Positions 1-5,574 of a DNA stretch of 11,156 nt are shown one piece after another; position 1 is the stretch's first letter, and every line of letters begins with the position of its first letter. The stretch lies in contig MU646669.1 in assembly GCA_026770585.1 (NCBI GenBank), positions 35,156 through 46,311 on the forward strand. The letters are read 5' to 3'. The notes below the pieces were generated by a model. It was not told the origin of the DNA and ran no database searches. It worked only from the letters and a program-made list of their open reading frames with translations. The position numbers and the translations under genes are program-made. Source of the DNA: Baffinella frigidus. Its lineage: Eukaryota; Cryptophyceae; Cryptomonadales; Baffinellaceae.

Positions 1-95
<95 letters not shown>
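1..95. repeat. (AT)n microsatellite
   Basis: Uninterrupted alternating A and T for about 95 bases at the left edge of the window. It may continue beyond the window. Alternating AT of this length can extrude as a cruciform and is a common assembly break point, so its true length is uncertain. Confidence 0.98.
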
Positions 96-98
<3 letters not shown>

Positions 99-117
99 CT
101 TATCCCTCAACGCTCAA

Positions 118-267
118 CCAGGTACTACAGCGCAATAATGTTGTGGGAGCTACCGGGGCTCCCGCTCCTCTTCCTAAGACCTGAACCCCAAACACTAAAC
201 CCAAAGCGCGAACCCAGGTACTACAGCGCAATAATGTCGTGGGAGCTACTCGGGCTGCCACTCCTCT
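118..267 (+). repeat. 96-bp-spaced direct duplication
   Basis: A segment of about 54 bases starting CCAGGTACTACAGCGCAATA occurs at 118-171 and again at 214-267, with a few substitutions. The spacer contains CCCAAA/CTGAACCC telomere-like words. Both copies include GTGGGAGCTAC and a CTCCTC end. The short open frame over this region simply reads through both copies and has no recognisable protein character. Confidence 0.85.
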
Positions 268-333
268 CGTACCTCCGGATCAACCTCGACGACGTCGCAT
301 TTCACGTCCGCATTTCCGACTACCACTTGTGAG

Positions 334-738
334 CCTGAACCCTACACCCTAAACCCGAAACCCGAAACCTAAAACCCGAAACCCGAAACCCGAAACCCGA
401 AACCCGAAACCCGAAACCCGAAACCCGAAACCCGAAACCCGAAACCCCAAGCCCCAAACCCCAAACTCCAAACCCTAAACCCTAAACCCCAAACCCTGAA
501 CCCTAAACCCTAAACCCTGAACCCTGAGCCAGGGTGTGGGCGGTGGGGGTCATGTTGTCGGTCTCGATGCAACCTATCGACCCCAAACCCGAAGCCCTGA
601 ACCCTCAACCTTGAACCCTGAACCCTGAACCCTGAACCCTCGACCCTGGACCAGGGTGTGGGCGTTGGGGGTAATGCTGGCGGTCTCGCTGCATCCGATC
701 GACCCCAAACCCTAAGCCCTAAACCCCAAACCCCAACA
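334..738 (-). repeat. Degenerate telomere-like array, C-rich strand
   Basis: Repeated heptamers of CCCTAAA type on the plus strand, so TTTAGGG reads on the minus strand. Variants include CCCTGAA, CCCCAAA, CCCGAAA and CCCTCAA. The array is interrupted by two copies of a 56-bp non-telomeric unit (529-584, 651-706). The degeneracy suggests interstitial or subtelomeric DNA rather than an active chromosome tip. Confidence 0.93.
375..444 (-). repeat. Homogeneous CCCGAAA block, ten units
   Basis: Ten consecutive perfect CCCGAAA heptamers, preceded by two more at 354 and 361. This is the most uniform part of the telomere-like DNA, yet it carries the TTTCGGG variant instead of TTTAGGG. Confidence 0.95.
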
Positions 739-952
739 ACACGGTGGACTTCGAGGGTTTCGGAACCCCTAGATTTAGCGGTATCGTGACCAAATTTGCA
801 TTACAAAATCCTTAAAGTTAACTAACCACAAGGTAAGTTGACTTTTGATGAAAGGTCCGTAGTCCACCGTGTGGAACCTGATCCCTGAACCCTGGACCAG
901 GGTGTGGGCGTTGGGGGTAATACTAGCGATCTCGCTGCAACCGATCGACCCC
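529..952 (+). repeat. 56-bp subtelomeric unit, three copies (529, 651, 897)
   Basis: Three 56-base copies begin CCAGGGTGTGGGCG and end ATCGACCCC, at 529-584, 651-706 and 897-952. They alternate with telomere-like heptamers. Spacing is 122 bp between the first two and 246 bp between the second and third; removing the 134-bp element at 739-872 reduces the latter to 112 bp. This looks like a unit-plus-telomeric-spacer tandem repeat. Confidence 0.9.
739..872. mobile_element. Small inverted-repeat element (MITE-like) in telomeric spacer
   Basis: Perfect 12-bp terminal inverted repeats ACACGGTGGACT (739-750) and AGTCCACCGTGT (861-872) enclose an AT-richer, non-telomeric interior with no coding potential. 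It lies between two copies of the 56-bp unit, where the other spacer has only heptamers. No clear target-site duplication is visible. Confidence 0.6.
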
Positions 953-1020
953 TACACCCTCCGCTGGCGCGAGAGCGACCTCAAGGTACTTGAACCCTAC
1001 ACGAGCTTTCTTATTAGTGG

Positions 1021-1063
1021 TCCTGGGGGGGCGCGCTTTCTTACGAGCGAGGTACCCCTGTAC
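1021..1063 (+). mobile_element. Family E element, right half only
   Basis: Matches the right half of the E elements: a G-run, then GCTTTCTTACGAGCGAGG and TACCCCTGTA at the end. No matching left half is clear in 953-1020, though 1005-1027 resembles a second degenerate right-arm piece (CTTTCTTATTAG). Confidence 0.6.
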
Positions 1064-1113
1064 TGTAGCACCGTGAGTGTGGTGCCACAGGCTAGAACAT
1101 GCAGGGGGTACTC

Positions 1114-1263
1114 TTATCTCAGAAAAGGGATTTTTAAATTCGTTTTCTTAAGTCAATTCCTGTACAAATTCGTCAACTTATTCTTTTCTCTGCACATAAG
1201 TTGACAAATTTGAAGGGGGGTTGACTTGAGAAAACGAATTTAAAAATCCCTTTTCTGAGATAA
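1114..1263. mobile_element. Family C palindromic element, copy 1 (150 bp)
   Basis: A near-perfect hairpin: it opens TTATCTCAGAAAA, closes TTTTCTGAGATAA, has arms of about 65 bases and a short T-rich loop near 1180. ACTC lies directly outside both ends (1110-1113 and 1264-1267), a probable 4-bp target-site duplication. The second copy at 3233-3382 is exactly the same length. No coding capacity; non-autonomous. Confidence 0.85.
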
Positions 1264-1354
1264 ACTCACGAGAGCGCGCAGCTCCCTCAAGGCGGGCCTA
1301 TGCTCCTAGGACTAGCCCTCCTCAACGACCCTACGGCGCACCGTGTCCTTATTT

Positions 1355-1504
1355 CCACCAACCCTCACAGCGTTGGCAAATCCACGATTTTCGATTTCCC
1401 GATTTCAAGGGGAGTTGGAGCCGTTGAAGTCGGATTCCGAATTCAACCCCCTTGAAATTCCACATCGAAAATCGTCGATTTGCCCACGCCGTGAGGGTTG
1501 GTGG
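1355..1504. mobile_element. Single-copy palindromic element G (150 bp)
   Basis: CCACCAACCCTCAC at the left is answered by GTGAGGGTTGGTGG at the right, and the arms remain largely complementary for about 60 bases, including CGATTTTCGAT. The loop is roughly 1420-1438. It resembles the other hairpin elements in size and design but has no second copy in this window. Target duplication is not clear. Confidence 0.65.
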
Positions 1505-1583
1505 TTTATGAGCCTTGATAGACTCAGGGTTGGTTGGCTCAACGGATTTTCATTCATCACACGAGAGCAGTAGATACTGGAAG

Positions 1584-1767
1584 GTCGCCTCGCCAGAGTC
1601 GTATATCACCAAGTATACAACGTATCCCTGAAGTGCCCACAGGGTGAATATTCGCTCTGACTCGCCCTAGGCAGGTCCTAGGGCCCTACCGTAGGGCGTA
1701 TGAGCCTACTGACCACTCACGGGATACGTTGCATACTGAGTGTTATATATGACTCTGGGTAGGCGAC
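1584..1767. mobile_element. Composite palindrome O1 carrying a nested D element
   Basis: Outer arms 1584-1622 and 1727-1767 are inverted repeats (GTCGCC at one end, GGCGAC at the other, with CAGAGTCGTATAT against ATATATGACTCTG). Removing the inner D element (1623-1726) but leaving one TA would rejoin an approximately 82-bp palindrome with centre AACGTACGTT. The natural reading is a D element inserted at the TA in the middle of an older palindrome, or a composite moving as one. Confidence 0.65.
1623..1726 (+). mobile_element. Family D element, copy 1 (104 bp)
   Basis: Begins TATCCCTGAAGTG and ends CACTCACGGGATA. Its core contains CCTAGGCAGGTCCTAGGGCC and CCTACCGTAGGG, as in D2 and D4. The part at about 1640-1665 has diverged from the other copies. 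It is nested in O1. Confidence 0.75.
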
Positions 1768-1837
1768 TCTTCTACGTCTTCGTGTCGCGTGTCGCCTCCC
1801 CCGAGGCAAAACGCTGGCGCAGCCCCAGATGCTAGAG

Positions 1838-2001
1838 GGTCACCTACCCAGAGTCGTATATCACCAAGTATACGACGTATCCCTTAAGTGGCCAGGCGGT
1901 CAAATTTGACCGCAAAGAGGTCCTAGGCAGGTCCCAGGGCCCTACCATAGGGCATATGAGCCTACTGGCCACTTAAGGGATACAACGTATACGAAGAATA
2001 T
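1838..2001. mobile_element. Composite palindrome O2 carrying a nested D element
   Basis: The left arm at 1839-1877 closely matches the O1 left arm (CAGAGTCGTATATCACCAAG). The right arm after 1983 is shorter and decayed but still reads ACGTATACG. A D element occupies the same central position as in O1. An approximate direct repeat, CGCTGGCGCAGCCC at 1812 and CGCTGACGCAGCCC at 2002, flanks the composite. Confidence 0.55.
1878..1982 (+). mobile_element. Family D element, copy 2 (105 bp)
   Basis: TATCCCTTAAGTGGCCAG at the left is matched by CTGGCCACTTAAGGGATA at the right, a perfect 18-bp inverted repeat. The core carries CCTAGGCAGGTCC and a CCTACCATAGGG palindrome. Best-preserved D termini in the window. 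Confidence 0.85.
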
Positions 2002-2103
2002 CGCTGACGCAGCCCTCCCCAAACCGAAACAGTTCGACCGCAGGCTTCGCGTCCCCTGGGACCCGCCCTTCTACTGAAACGCGTGGCGAAGCGCCGCGGG
2101 TTT

Positions 2104-2272
2104 AGACGCGATGGGTGTGTCCAACACTCTCTTTCTCGGACGCGATGGGTGTGTGCAACACTCTGCTAGGGCGAGGTGAGTGTGTCTGGCACTCTCCTCG
2201 GGCGAGATGGGAGTGTCCAACACTCTTCTAGGACGCAACCGTGGACGCGATGCGTGTGTGCAGCACTCTTTT
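2104..2272. repeat. Minisatellite, unit about 31-34 bp
   Basis: Five degenerate units starting near 2104, 2138, 2169, 2200 and 2243, each with the pattern GACGCGATGGGTGTGTCCAA then CACTCT. An open frame on the minus strand (2071-2328) translates the repeat as recurring VLDTPI-like blocks, which is expected from tandem repetition and is not evidence for a gene. The GGGTGTGTCCAACAC word recurs in the larger minisatellite at 8706-9381. Confidence 0.8.
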
Positions 2273-2333
2273 CGGAAGCCGCAAGCCGTGCGGGTGGCCA
2301 TTGAATGAAGCTCCTGCGATCCACGCACCGGGG

Positions 2334-2454
2334 TACAGGGGTACCTCGCTCATAAGGAAAGCCTCCCCCTAGGACCCTGCAGCAGGCCTATGCCTAGGGC
2401 CATACGGTGGTCCTAGGGGGGGGGGCAGTTTCTCATGAGCGAGGTACTCCTGTA
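2334..2454. mobile_element. Family E element (121 bp)
   Basis: Starts TACAGGGGTACCTCGCTCAT and ends GAGCGAGGTACTCCTGTA. The interior has CCTAGGACC and CATACGGTGGTCCTAGG followed by a run of ten Gs. TA dinucleotides at both ends are consistent with a TA target duplication. Confidence 0.88.
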
Positions 2455-2505
2455 CCTCGGTTTCATGACACCGCCTCCCTCGTAGGACCCTAGGTGTCTG
2501 CCTCC

Positions 2506-2621
2506 TATCCCTTACGTGGCCAGGGGGTCATATTTGACCCTCCACAGGTCCTAGATTGGTCCTAGACTCCTACGTATGCCCTACGATAGGAGCGTATTGG
2601 CTACTGGCCACTTCCGGGATA
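2506..2621 (+). mobile_element. Family D element, copy 3
   Basis: Begins TATCCCTTACGTGGCCAG and ends CTGGCCACTTCCGGGATA. The core is more diverged than in D2 but keeps GGTCATATTTGACC and AGGTCCTAGATTGGTCCTAG. Ends in TA on both sides. Confidence 0.75.
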
Positions 2622-2625
2622 CAGG

Positions 2626-2684
2626 AGGGTTCTTGTAACCCAGATACAGGTTCTTGTAACCCAGATATCCCTACAGGGATATCT
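2626..2684. repeat. 21-bp tandem duplication and adjacent small palindrome
   Basis: GGTTCTTGTAACCCAGATA occurs at 2628-2646 and again at 2649-2667. The second copy runs into a short palindrome, AGATATCCCTACAGGGATATCT (2663-2684), with 9-bp arms. The ACAGGGATATCT word recurs at 9924 and 10879 in the R array. Confidence 0.8.
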
Positions 2685-2714
2685 CAGACCTACATGTACC
2701 AACACGCCCGCCAT

Positions 2715-2786
2715 GTACAGGGATACCTCGCCATGACTTTAGGCGTAAGTGAAGCAACTCCTTATTAAGCGAGTAGAAGTAGTGCA
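2715..2786. mobile_element. Possible internally deleted E element
   Basis: TACAGGGATACCTCGCC at the left matches the E left end, and CTTATTAAGCGAGTAGAAG toward 2780 resembles a decayed E right end. The CCTAGG core is absent. The assignment rests mainly on the left end. Confidence 0.35.
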
Positions 2787-2821
2787 GAGGCGCGCGAGAG
2801 ATACGCGGAGAAGTACATTAC

Positions 2822-2894
2822 CGCCAACACGGCCGCCATGCACCCCCACCGAGGCTGCGTCTCAGCAGGACCTTGACAGGGGTCCTCTGCACTC
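2822..2894 (+). repeat. Flank shared with 3765-3783 and 3911-3985
   Basis: ACACGGCCGCCATGCACC, then CACCGAGGCTGCGTCT and TGCACTCTAC lead into the E element at 2895. The same words in the same order (GCACGGCCGCCGTG, then CACCGAGGCTGCGTCT, then TGCACTCTAC) occur around the E elements at 3784 and 3986. This suggests these E copies were multiplied together with flanking DNA as a segmental duplication. Confidence 0.65.
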
Positions 2895-3015
2895 TACAGG
2901 GGTACCTCGCTCATAAGAAACGTCCACCCCTAGGACTCTACAGTAGGACCATGTCTAGGGACCTACGGTGGTTCCAGGGGAGTGGGCGGTTTTTTATGAG
3001 CGAGGTACTCCTGTA
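2895..3015. mobile_element. Family E element (121 bp)
   Basis: TACAGGGGTACCTCGCTCAT at the left, ATGAGCGAGGTACTCCTGTA at the right. The core has CCTAGGACTCTACAGTAGG and a G-rich right side. Same length as the copies at 2334, 3600 and 3986. Confidence 0.88.
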
Positions 3016-3052
3016 CGTTGGTACACTTCGGGCCCCGCCTGGGTCATGCCAG

Positions 3053-3199
3053 AAGCTAACGCCAGCGGACCCCTTCGCAAACGGCAGGAAACCCCCCTCC
3101 TCTTACGACTCTTAAAACAACAAGGACTTTCAAGTCGTAGGAGGAGGGCTCCTACCGTAGGCAATCCGTAGGCTCTAAGTACTTCGCTGGCGTTTGCTT
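3053..3199. mobile_element. Single-copy interrupted palindrome H
   Basis: Outer pair AACGCCAGCG (near 3058) with CGCTGGCGTT (near 3185), and an inner pair CTCCTCTTACGACT (near 3098) with AGTCGTAGGAGGAG (near 3133). Segments between the pairs are not complementary. Non-coding; similar in size to the other hairpin elements but with no second copy here. Confidence 0.5.
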
Positions 3200-3232
3200 G
3201 TTGCACGACGGGGGTCGTTCGATTGTGGAAAC

Positions 3233-3382
3233 TTATCTCAGAAAACGAGTTCTAAAACTCATGTTCTTAAGTCAATCCCCCTACAAATTCGTCAACTTAT
3301 TCTTTATTCTCCGCATAAGTTGACAAATTTATAGGGGAATTGACTTGAGAAAACGAGTTTTAGAACTCGTTTTCTGAGATAA
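3233..3382. mobile_element. Family C palindromic element, copy 2 (150 bp)
   Basis: Same termini (TTATCTCAGAAAA and TTTTCTGAGATAA), same 150-bp length and same inner arm pair (TCAACTTATT with CATAAGTTGA) as the copy at 1114. AAAC flanks it on both sides (3229-3232 and 3383-3386), a different 4-bp duplication from copy 1, which supports independent insertion. Its distal arm segments differ from copy 1 but still pair with each other. Confidence 0.87.
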
Positions 3383-3441
3383 AAACCATGGCTTAGGTCC
3401 TCACATGGATCGTAATCGAGGGACCACGCTCATGACTTTCA

Positions 3442-3601
3442 TAGGCTAACGTCCTGAAAATGGGGTAGTTAGGCCAACGGCATTGCCTAGGACCTCCTAC
3501 CGTAGGCCGAAGGATCCTAGGACCAAAAAGTCTCGGCCTACGGTAGGAGGTCCCAGGCAATGCCGTAGGCCTAACCACCCCATTTTCAGGCCGTTACCCT
3601 A
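3442..3601. mobile_element. Family F palindromic element, copy 1 (160 bp)
   Basis: TAGGCTAACGTCCTGAAAAT at the left pairs with ATTTTCAGGCCGTTACCCTA at the right. Arms of about 65 bases include GGCATTGCCTAGGACCTCC and CCTACCGTAGGCC. The central loop contains GGATCCTAGGACC. Its terminal TA is also the first TA of the E element starting at 3600. Confidence 0.88.
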
Positions 3602-3720
3602 CAGGGATACCTCGATTACAAGAAAACGTCACCCCCCTAGGACGGCCATAGGGCCCTAGGCATGGCCCTACTGCAGGGTCCTACGGGGAGGCGTTTTCTT
3701 GTAATCGAGGTACCCCTGTA
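3600..3720. mobile_element. Family E element, ATTACAAG variant (121 bp)
   Basis: Has the E termini (TACAGGGATACCTCG and CGAGGTACCCCTGTA), but both arms carry CTCGATTACAAGAAAACG where other copies have CTCGCTCATAAGAAAC. The variant is identical on the two arms. It abuts the F element and shares one TA with it. Confidence 0.88.
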
Positions 3721-3783
3721 CGAACTTGGGGGAAGCGATTCGCAGCGAGGAAGACCTTGATGCACTCCAGCACGGCCGCCGTG

Positions 3784-3911
3784 TACAGGGGTACCACGCT
3801 CATAAGAAAGTGCCCCCTCCTAGGTCCCTACAGTCGGGCTATGCCTACATGTAGGGTCCTATCGGGGTCCTGGGGGGGGGGGTGCTTTCTTGTGAGCGAG
3901 GTACTCCTGTA
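3784..3911. mobile_element. Family E element (128 bp)
   Basis: TACAGGGGTACCACGCTCAT at the left; GTGAGCGAGGTACTCCTGTA at the right. The core is CCTAGGTCC, CTACAGTCGGGCTATGCC, then GTCC with a run of ten or more Gs. The extra length lies in the core and the homopolymer. Confidence 0.85.
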
Positions 3912-3985
3912 TGCACCCGCACCGAGGCTGCGTCTGAGTTGGGACCTACCTGTAGAGAGAGGTCGTGTGCACTCTACACGGTGTG
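3911..3985 (+). repeat. Second copy of E flanking segment
   Basis: TGCACCCGCACCGAGGCTGC and later GTGTGCACTCTACACGG correspond to 2838-2895. It joins the E elements at 3784 and 3986. No coding signal. Confidence 0.6.
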
Positions 3986-4106
3986 TACAGGGGTACCTCG
4001 CTCACCAGAAACGCCCACCCCCGTAGGATCACCATGGGGCCGTAGACATGGTCCTACTGTAGGGTCCTAGGGAATGGTGCTTTCTTATCAGCGATGCACC
4101 CCTGTA
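3986..4106. mobile_element. Family E element (121 bp)
   Basis: TACAGGGGTACCTCGCTCAC at the left, TATCAGCGATGCACCCCTGTA region at the right. The core reads CATGGGGCCGTAGACATGG and CCTACTGTAGGGTCCTAGGG. The right arm is more diverged than the left. Confidence 0.82.
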
Positions 4107-4149
4107 CGAATGGAAACAGGCAGCCGAGAGAGGACCTGGCTATTCCACG

Positions 4150-4255
4150 TACAGGGGCACCTCGAATACAAGACCCCGCATCGTCCCCCTATGCCCGCCG
4201 TAGTCCTGATAGGGCCCTGGGCGGACGTTGGTCCTGGTCTCAAGATACCCCTGCA
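4150..4255. mobile_element. Degenerate family E element
   Basis: TACAGGGGCACCTCGAATAC at the left and AAGATACCCCTGCA at the right, with TAGGGCCCTGGGCGG between. At 106 bp it is shorter than typical E copies and has lost the right-hand TA. Confidence 0.55.
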
Positions 4256-4365
4256 CTCTGTGCAGGACCACCGCGCTCAACCCAGAGCCGCCACACCACG
4301 AGTAAGGGTGGACGCCCTAACTGCGGCATGCCGTAGGTTCCTGCGGTATGCAGTGCAGTAGGGTG

Positions 4366-4415
4366 CTACGGAATGCTGGAACTAGGTTGACTACGGAATG
4401 CTGGAACTAGGTTGA
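4366..4415 (+). repeat. Perfect 25-bp tandem duplication
   Basis: CTACGGAATGCTGGAACTAG plus GTTGA occurs twice back to back (4366-4390, 4391-4415) without a mismatch, so it is recent or an assembly or replication-slippage product. Upstream 4256-4365 holds only short imperfect inverted words (GGCATGCCGTAGG, TGCGGTATGC). Confidence 0.95.
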
Positions 4416-4615
4416 CGCCGGAATTAGGACACCCACGCCTAGGACCACCCTGGCGTTTGCTCCGGGTCGAGGATGTTAAGATGCTGCCGCTGCGGGCGAG
4501 AACCAGGATGTTTGCCGCAATGAGCTGGCATGCCGTTTATAGTTGTGCGGTTCTCGTGCAGGGGGGGGGCGAGCAGCGCGCGCACGTCACGTGACGTGTG
4601 ACTCACCGCGACTCT

Positions 4616-4825
4616 TCAGGTTTTCCGCGTGCCTGGAGAGAGGGGGGGGCGCACGACCGCGGGCGCAGGGGGGGTTGGAACAGAACTCGGTGGGACATTT
4701 ATTGTGTACATGGCCCCGGGCGTGAAGAGCACCTGCCCGTCCTCAAGGCCCAGCTTTTCGGCTGGCACCTGTTCGGGAAGCCTCCGAAGCCTGCTGTAGG
4801 TGCAGAGCACCTCGCCCTCTAGCAC
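4616..4825 (-). CDS. Hypothetical coding-like fragment
   Basis: A minus-strand open frame of 69 codons that begins at GTG, not ATG, and ends TGA at 4616. Codons for roughly the first 45 residues are strongly G/C-ending, and the translation is well-mixed and protein-like, including PEQVPAEKLGLEDGQVLF and PGAMYTIN; the last third is proline-rich and less convincing. No family recognised, no signal peptide or membrane segment. Its 5' part (positions 4768-4825) is repeated, inverted, at 6366-6441, where a 2-bp deletion changes the frame. It lies just downstream of the exon-like segment 4833-4967 but in another frame. It may be an exon or a pseudogene piece. Confidence 0.25.
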   Translation of the reverse strand: MLEGEVLCTYSRLRRLPEQVPAEKLGLEDGQVLFTPGAMYTINVPPSSVPTPPAPAVVRPPLSPGTRKT

Positions 4826-4832
4826 GAGCTAC

Positions 4833-4967
4833 CTAAGTGGACTTGCAGTTGAGGATCTTGGGGGAAGCCCACGCCATGATTCCACACCCGGGGGCGGCGC
4901 TCTTGAGGTTGTGGGACAGCATGGCGATCATTTTTGGGAAAGTGGCTTTTCGTGAGAGAAAAAGGAT
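4833..4967 (-). pseudogene. Exon-like fragment ending in SPKILNCKST
   Basis: A 135-base minus-strand frame (44 codons plus TAG) preceded by TTTTGCCTGTTCCAG, which resembles a 3' splice site. Codons are G/C-ending (for example MLSHNLKSAAPGCGIMAW). The last 42 bases have a diverged copy at 6258-6299 (plus strand). Seven bases differ and four of these are third-position changes that keep the residue (CCC/CCG, ATC/ATT, CTC/CTG, TCC/TCT), with TAG at the same place. This pattern supports past selection on this frame over the overlapping frame ending at 4819. No known family recognised. A candidate donor GTGAGC at 5139-5144 would make a 177-bp intron, but that join leads into the competing frame, so the model is not resolved. 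Confidence 0.35.
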
Positions 4968-5144
4968 CTGGAACAGGCAAAATCTGGGCGGTCCCCTGTG
5001 ATTTTCTCGTTAAGACACATGGAAATGCTGGGGAGACGCGGACGCCGGAAGTCTCGGCCGCGAGTAGTCTGATCAAGCTTAGATCCCCTTGAATCAGGCA
5101 GCTTGATCCGTACGATTTTCTCGCAGGACATGCAAAGTGCTCAC

Positions 5145-5282
5145 AGTCAGGAACGCCCCCTTTTTCCTTCTTTCGCAACGGCTCCCCGCTGGACTGCGAG
5201 AAGGCCTGGCCGCAGGTGAAGGTGTCATGCGCACCCATCGTCCGAAGCCTGACTGCCCGCGGTGCGTCAACCTCCAGAGCAT
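5145..5282 (-). other. Possible 5' exon of the unresolved gene
   Basis: A minus-strand frame with ATG at 5238 reads MGAHDTFTCGQAFSQSSGEP, with nearly all codons ending in G or C, up to a GTGAGC donor-like site at 5139-5144. Codon bias fades upstream of about 5250. A second overlapping open frame starts at 5282. No homologue recognised. Treat as a hint only. Confidence 0.22.
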
Positions 5283-5329
5283 GTAACGCGGTCCGTTCCC
5301 ACCATGGCCACCATGTATTGCGCGCTCTC

Positions 5330-5445
5330 TACAGGGGTACCTCGCTCATAAGGAGCCGCACCCCCCCCCCAGGACCACCGTAGGGCCACAAGCTACTGTG
5401 GGGCCCTGGGATGCGGTGGCTCCTTATGAGCGAGGTACAACTGTA
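5330..5445. mobile_element. Family E element, AAGGAGCC variant (116 bp)
   Basis: TACAGGGGTACCTCGCTCAT at the left and TATGAGCGAGGTACAACTGTA region at the right. Both arms carry CTCATAAGGAGCC in place of the usual AAGAAAC. The core has CCACCGTAGGGCC and GGGGCCCTGGG. A run of ten Cs lies in the left arm. Confidence 0.87.
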
Positions 5446-5574
5446 ACCCTACGGTGTGTCCCCTCCCCCCCACCCCTTCACTGCGCTCCATCAGGCGTGC
5501 TCGTGTTTTGCACTTTTTTGCGAGAGCGATGACTTTTGGAGAACCAAGTGGCTGATAAACACTACATCCAAATC
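5446..5574. other. Unassigned spacer
   Basis: A C-rich stretch (5461-5478) followed by ordinary mixed sequence. I see no gene, inverted repeat or repeat copy in it. Confidence 0.5.

Larger units (their letters stand above)
4416..5329 (-). other. Protein-like island, gene structure unresolved
   Basis: This is the only kilobase without hairpin elements or tandem repeats. Several minus-strand stretches have codon patterns rich in G or C at third positions: 4439-4615 (open, ending TAG), 4616-4825, 4833-4967 and 5145-5238. They lie in different frames, none has a complete start-to-stop gene, and consensus-like splice signals occur (GTGAGT near 4601-4606; GTGAGC at 5139-5144; a pyrimidine-rich tract ending in AG at 4968). 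A plus-strand frame at 4412-4594 is also open, so strand assignment for that part is not secure. I do not recognise the protein. It could be a decayed multi-exon gene, gene fragments carried by repeats, or chance. Confidence 0.3.

Noticed and set aside
334-738. Active chromosome end at the left
   Set aside because: Heptamers are degenerate and followed outward by an (AT)n tract and duplications, so this is not a terminal telomere as seen here.
869-1204. 111-residue plus-strand open frame
   Set aside because: Crosses a 56-bp repeat copy, an E fragment and half of a C hairpin, so it is a patchwork of non-coding elements.
1529-1545. Possible dinoflagellate spliced-leader-like word (TTGGCTCAA)
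   Set aside because: Only a short partial match with wrong flanking bases; no basis for calling a spliced leader.
2071-2328. 85-residue minus-strand open frame with VLDTPI repeats
   Set aside because: Read-through of the 31-34 bp minisatellite; no other evidence of a gene.
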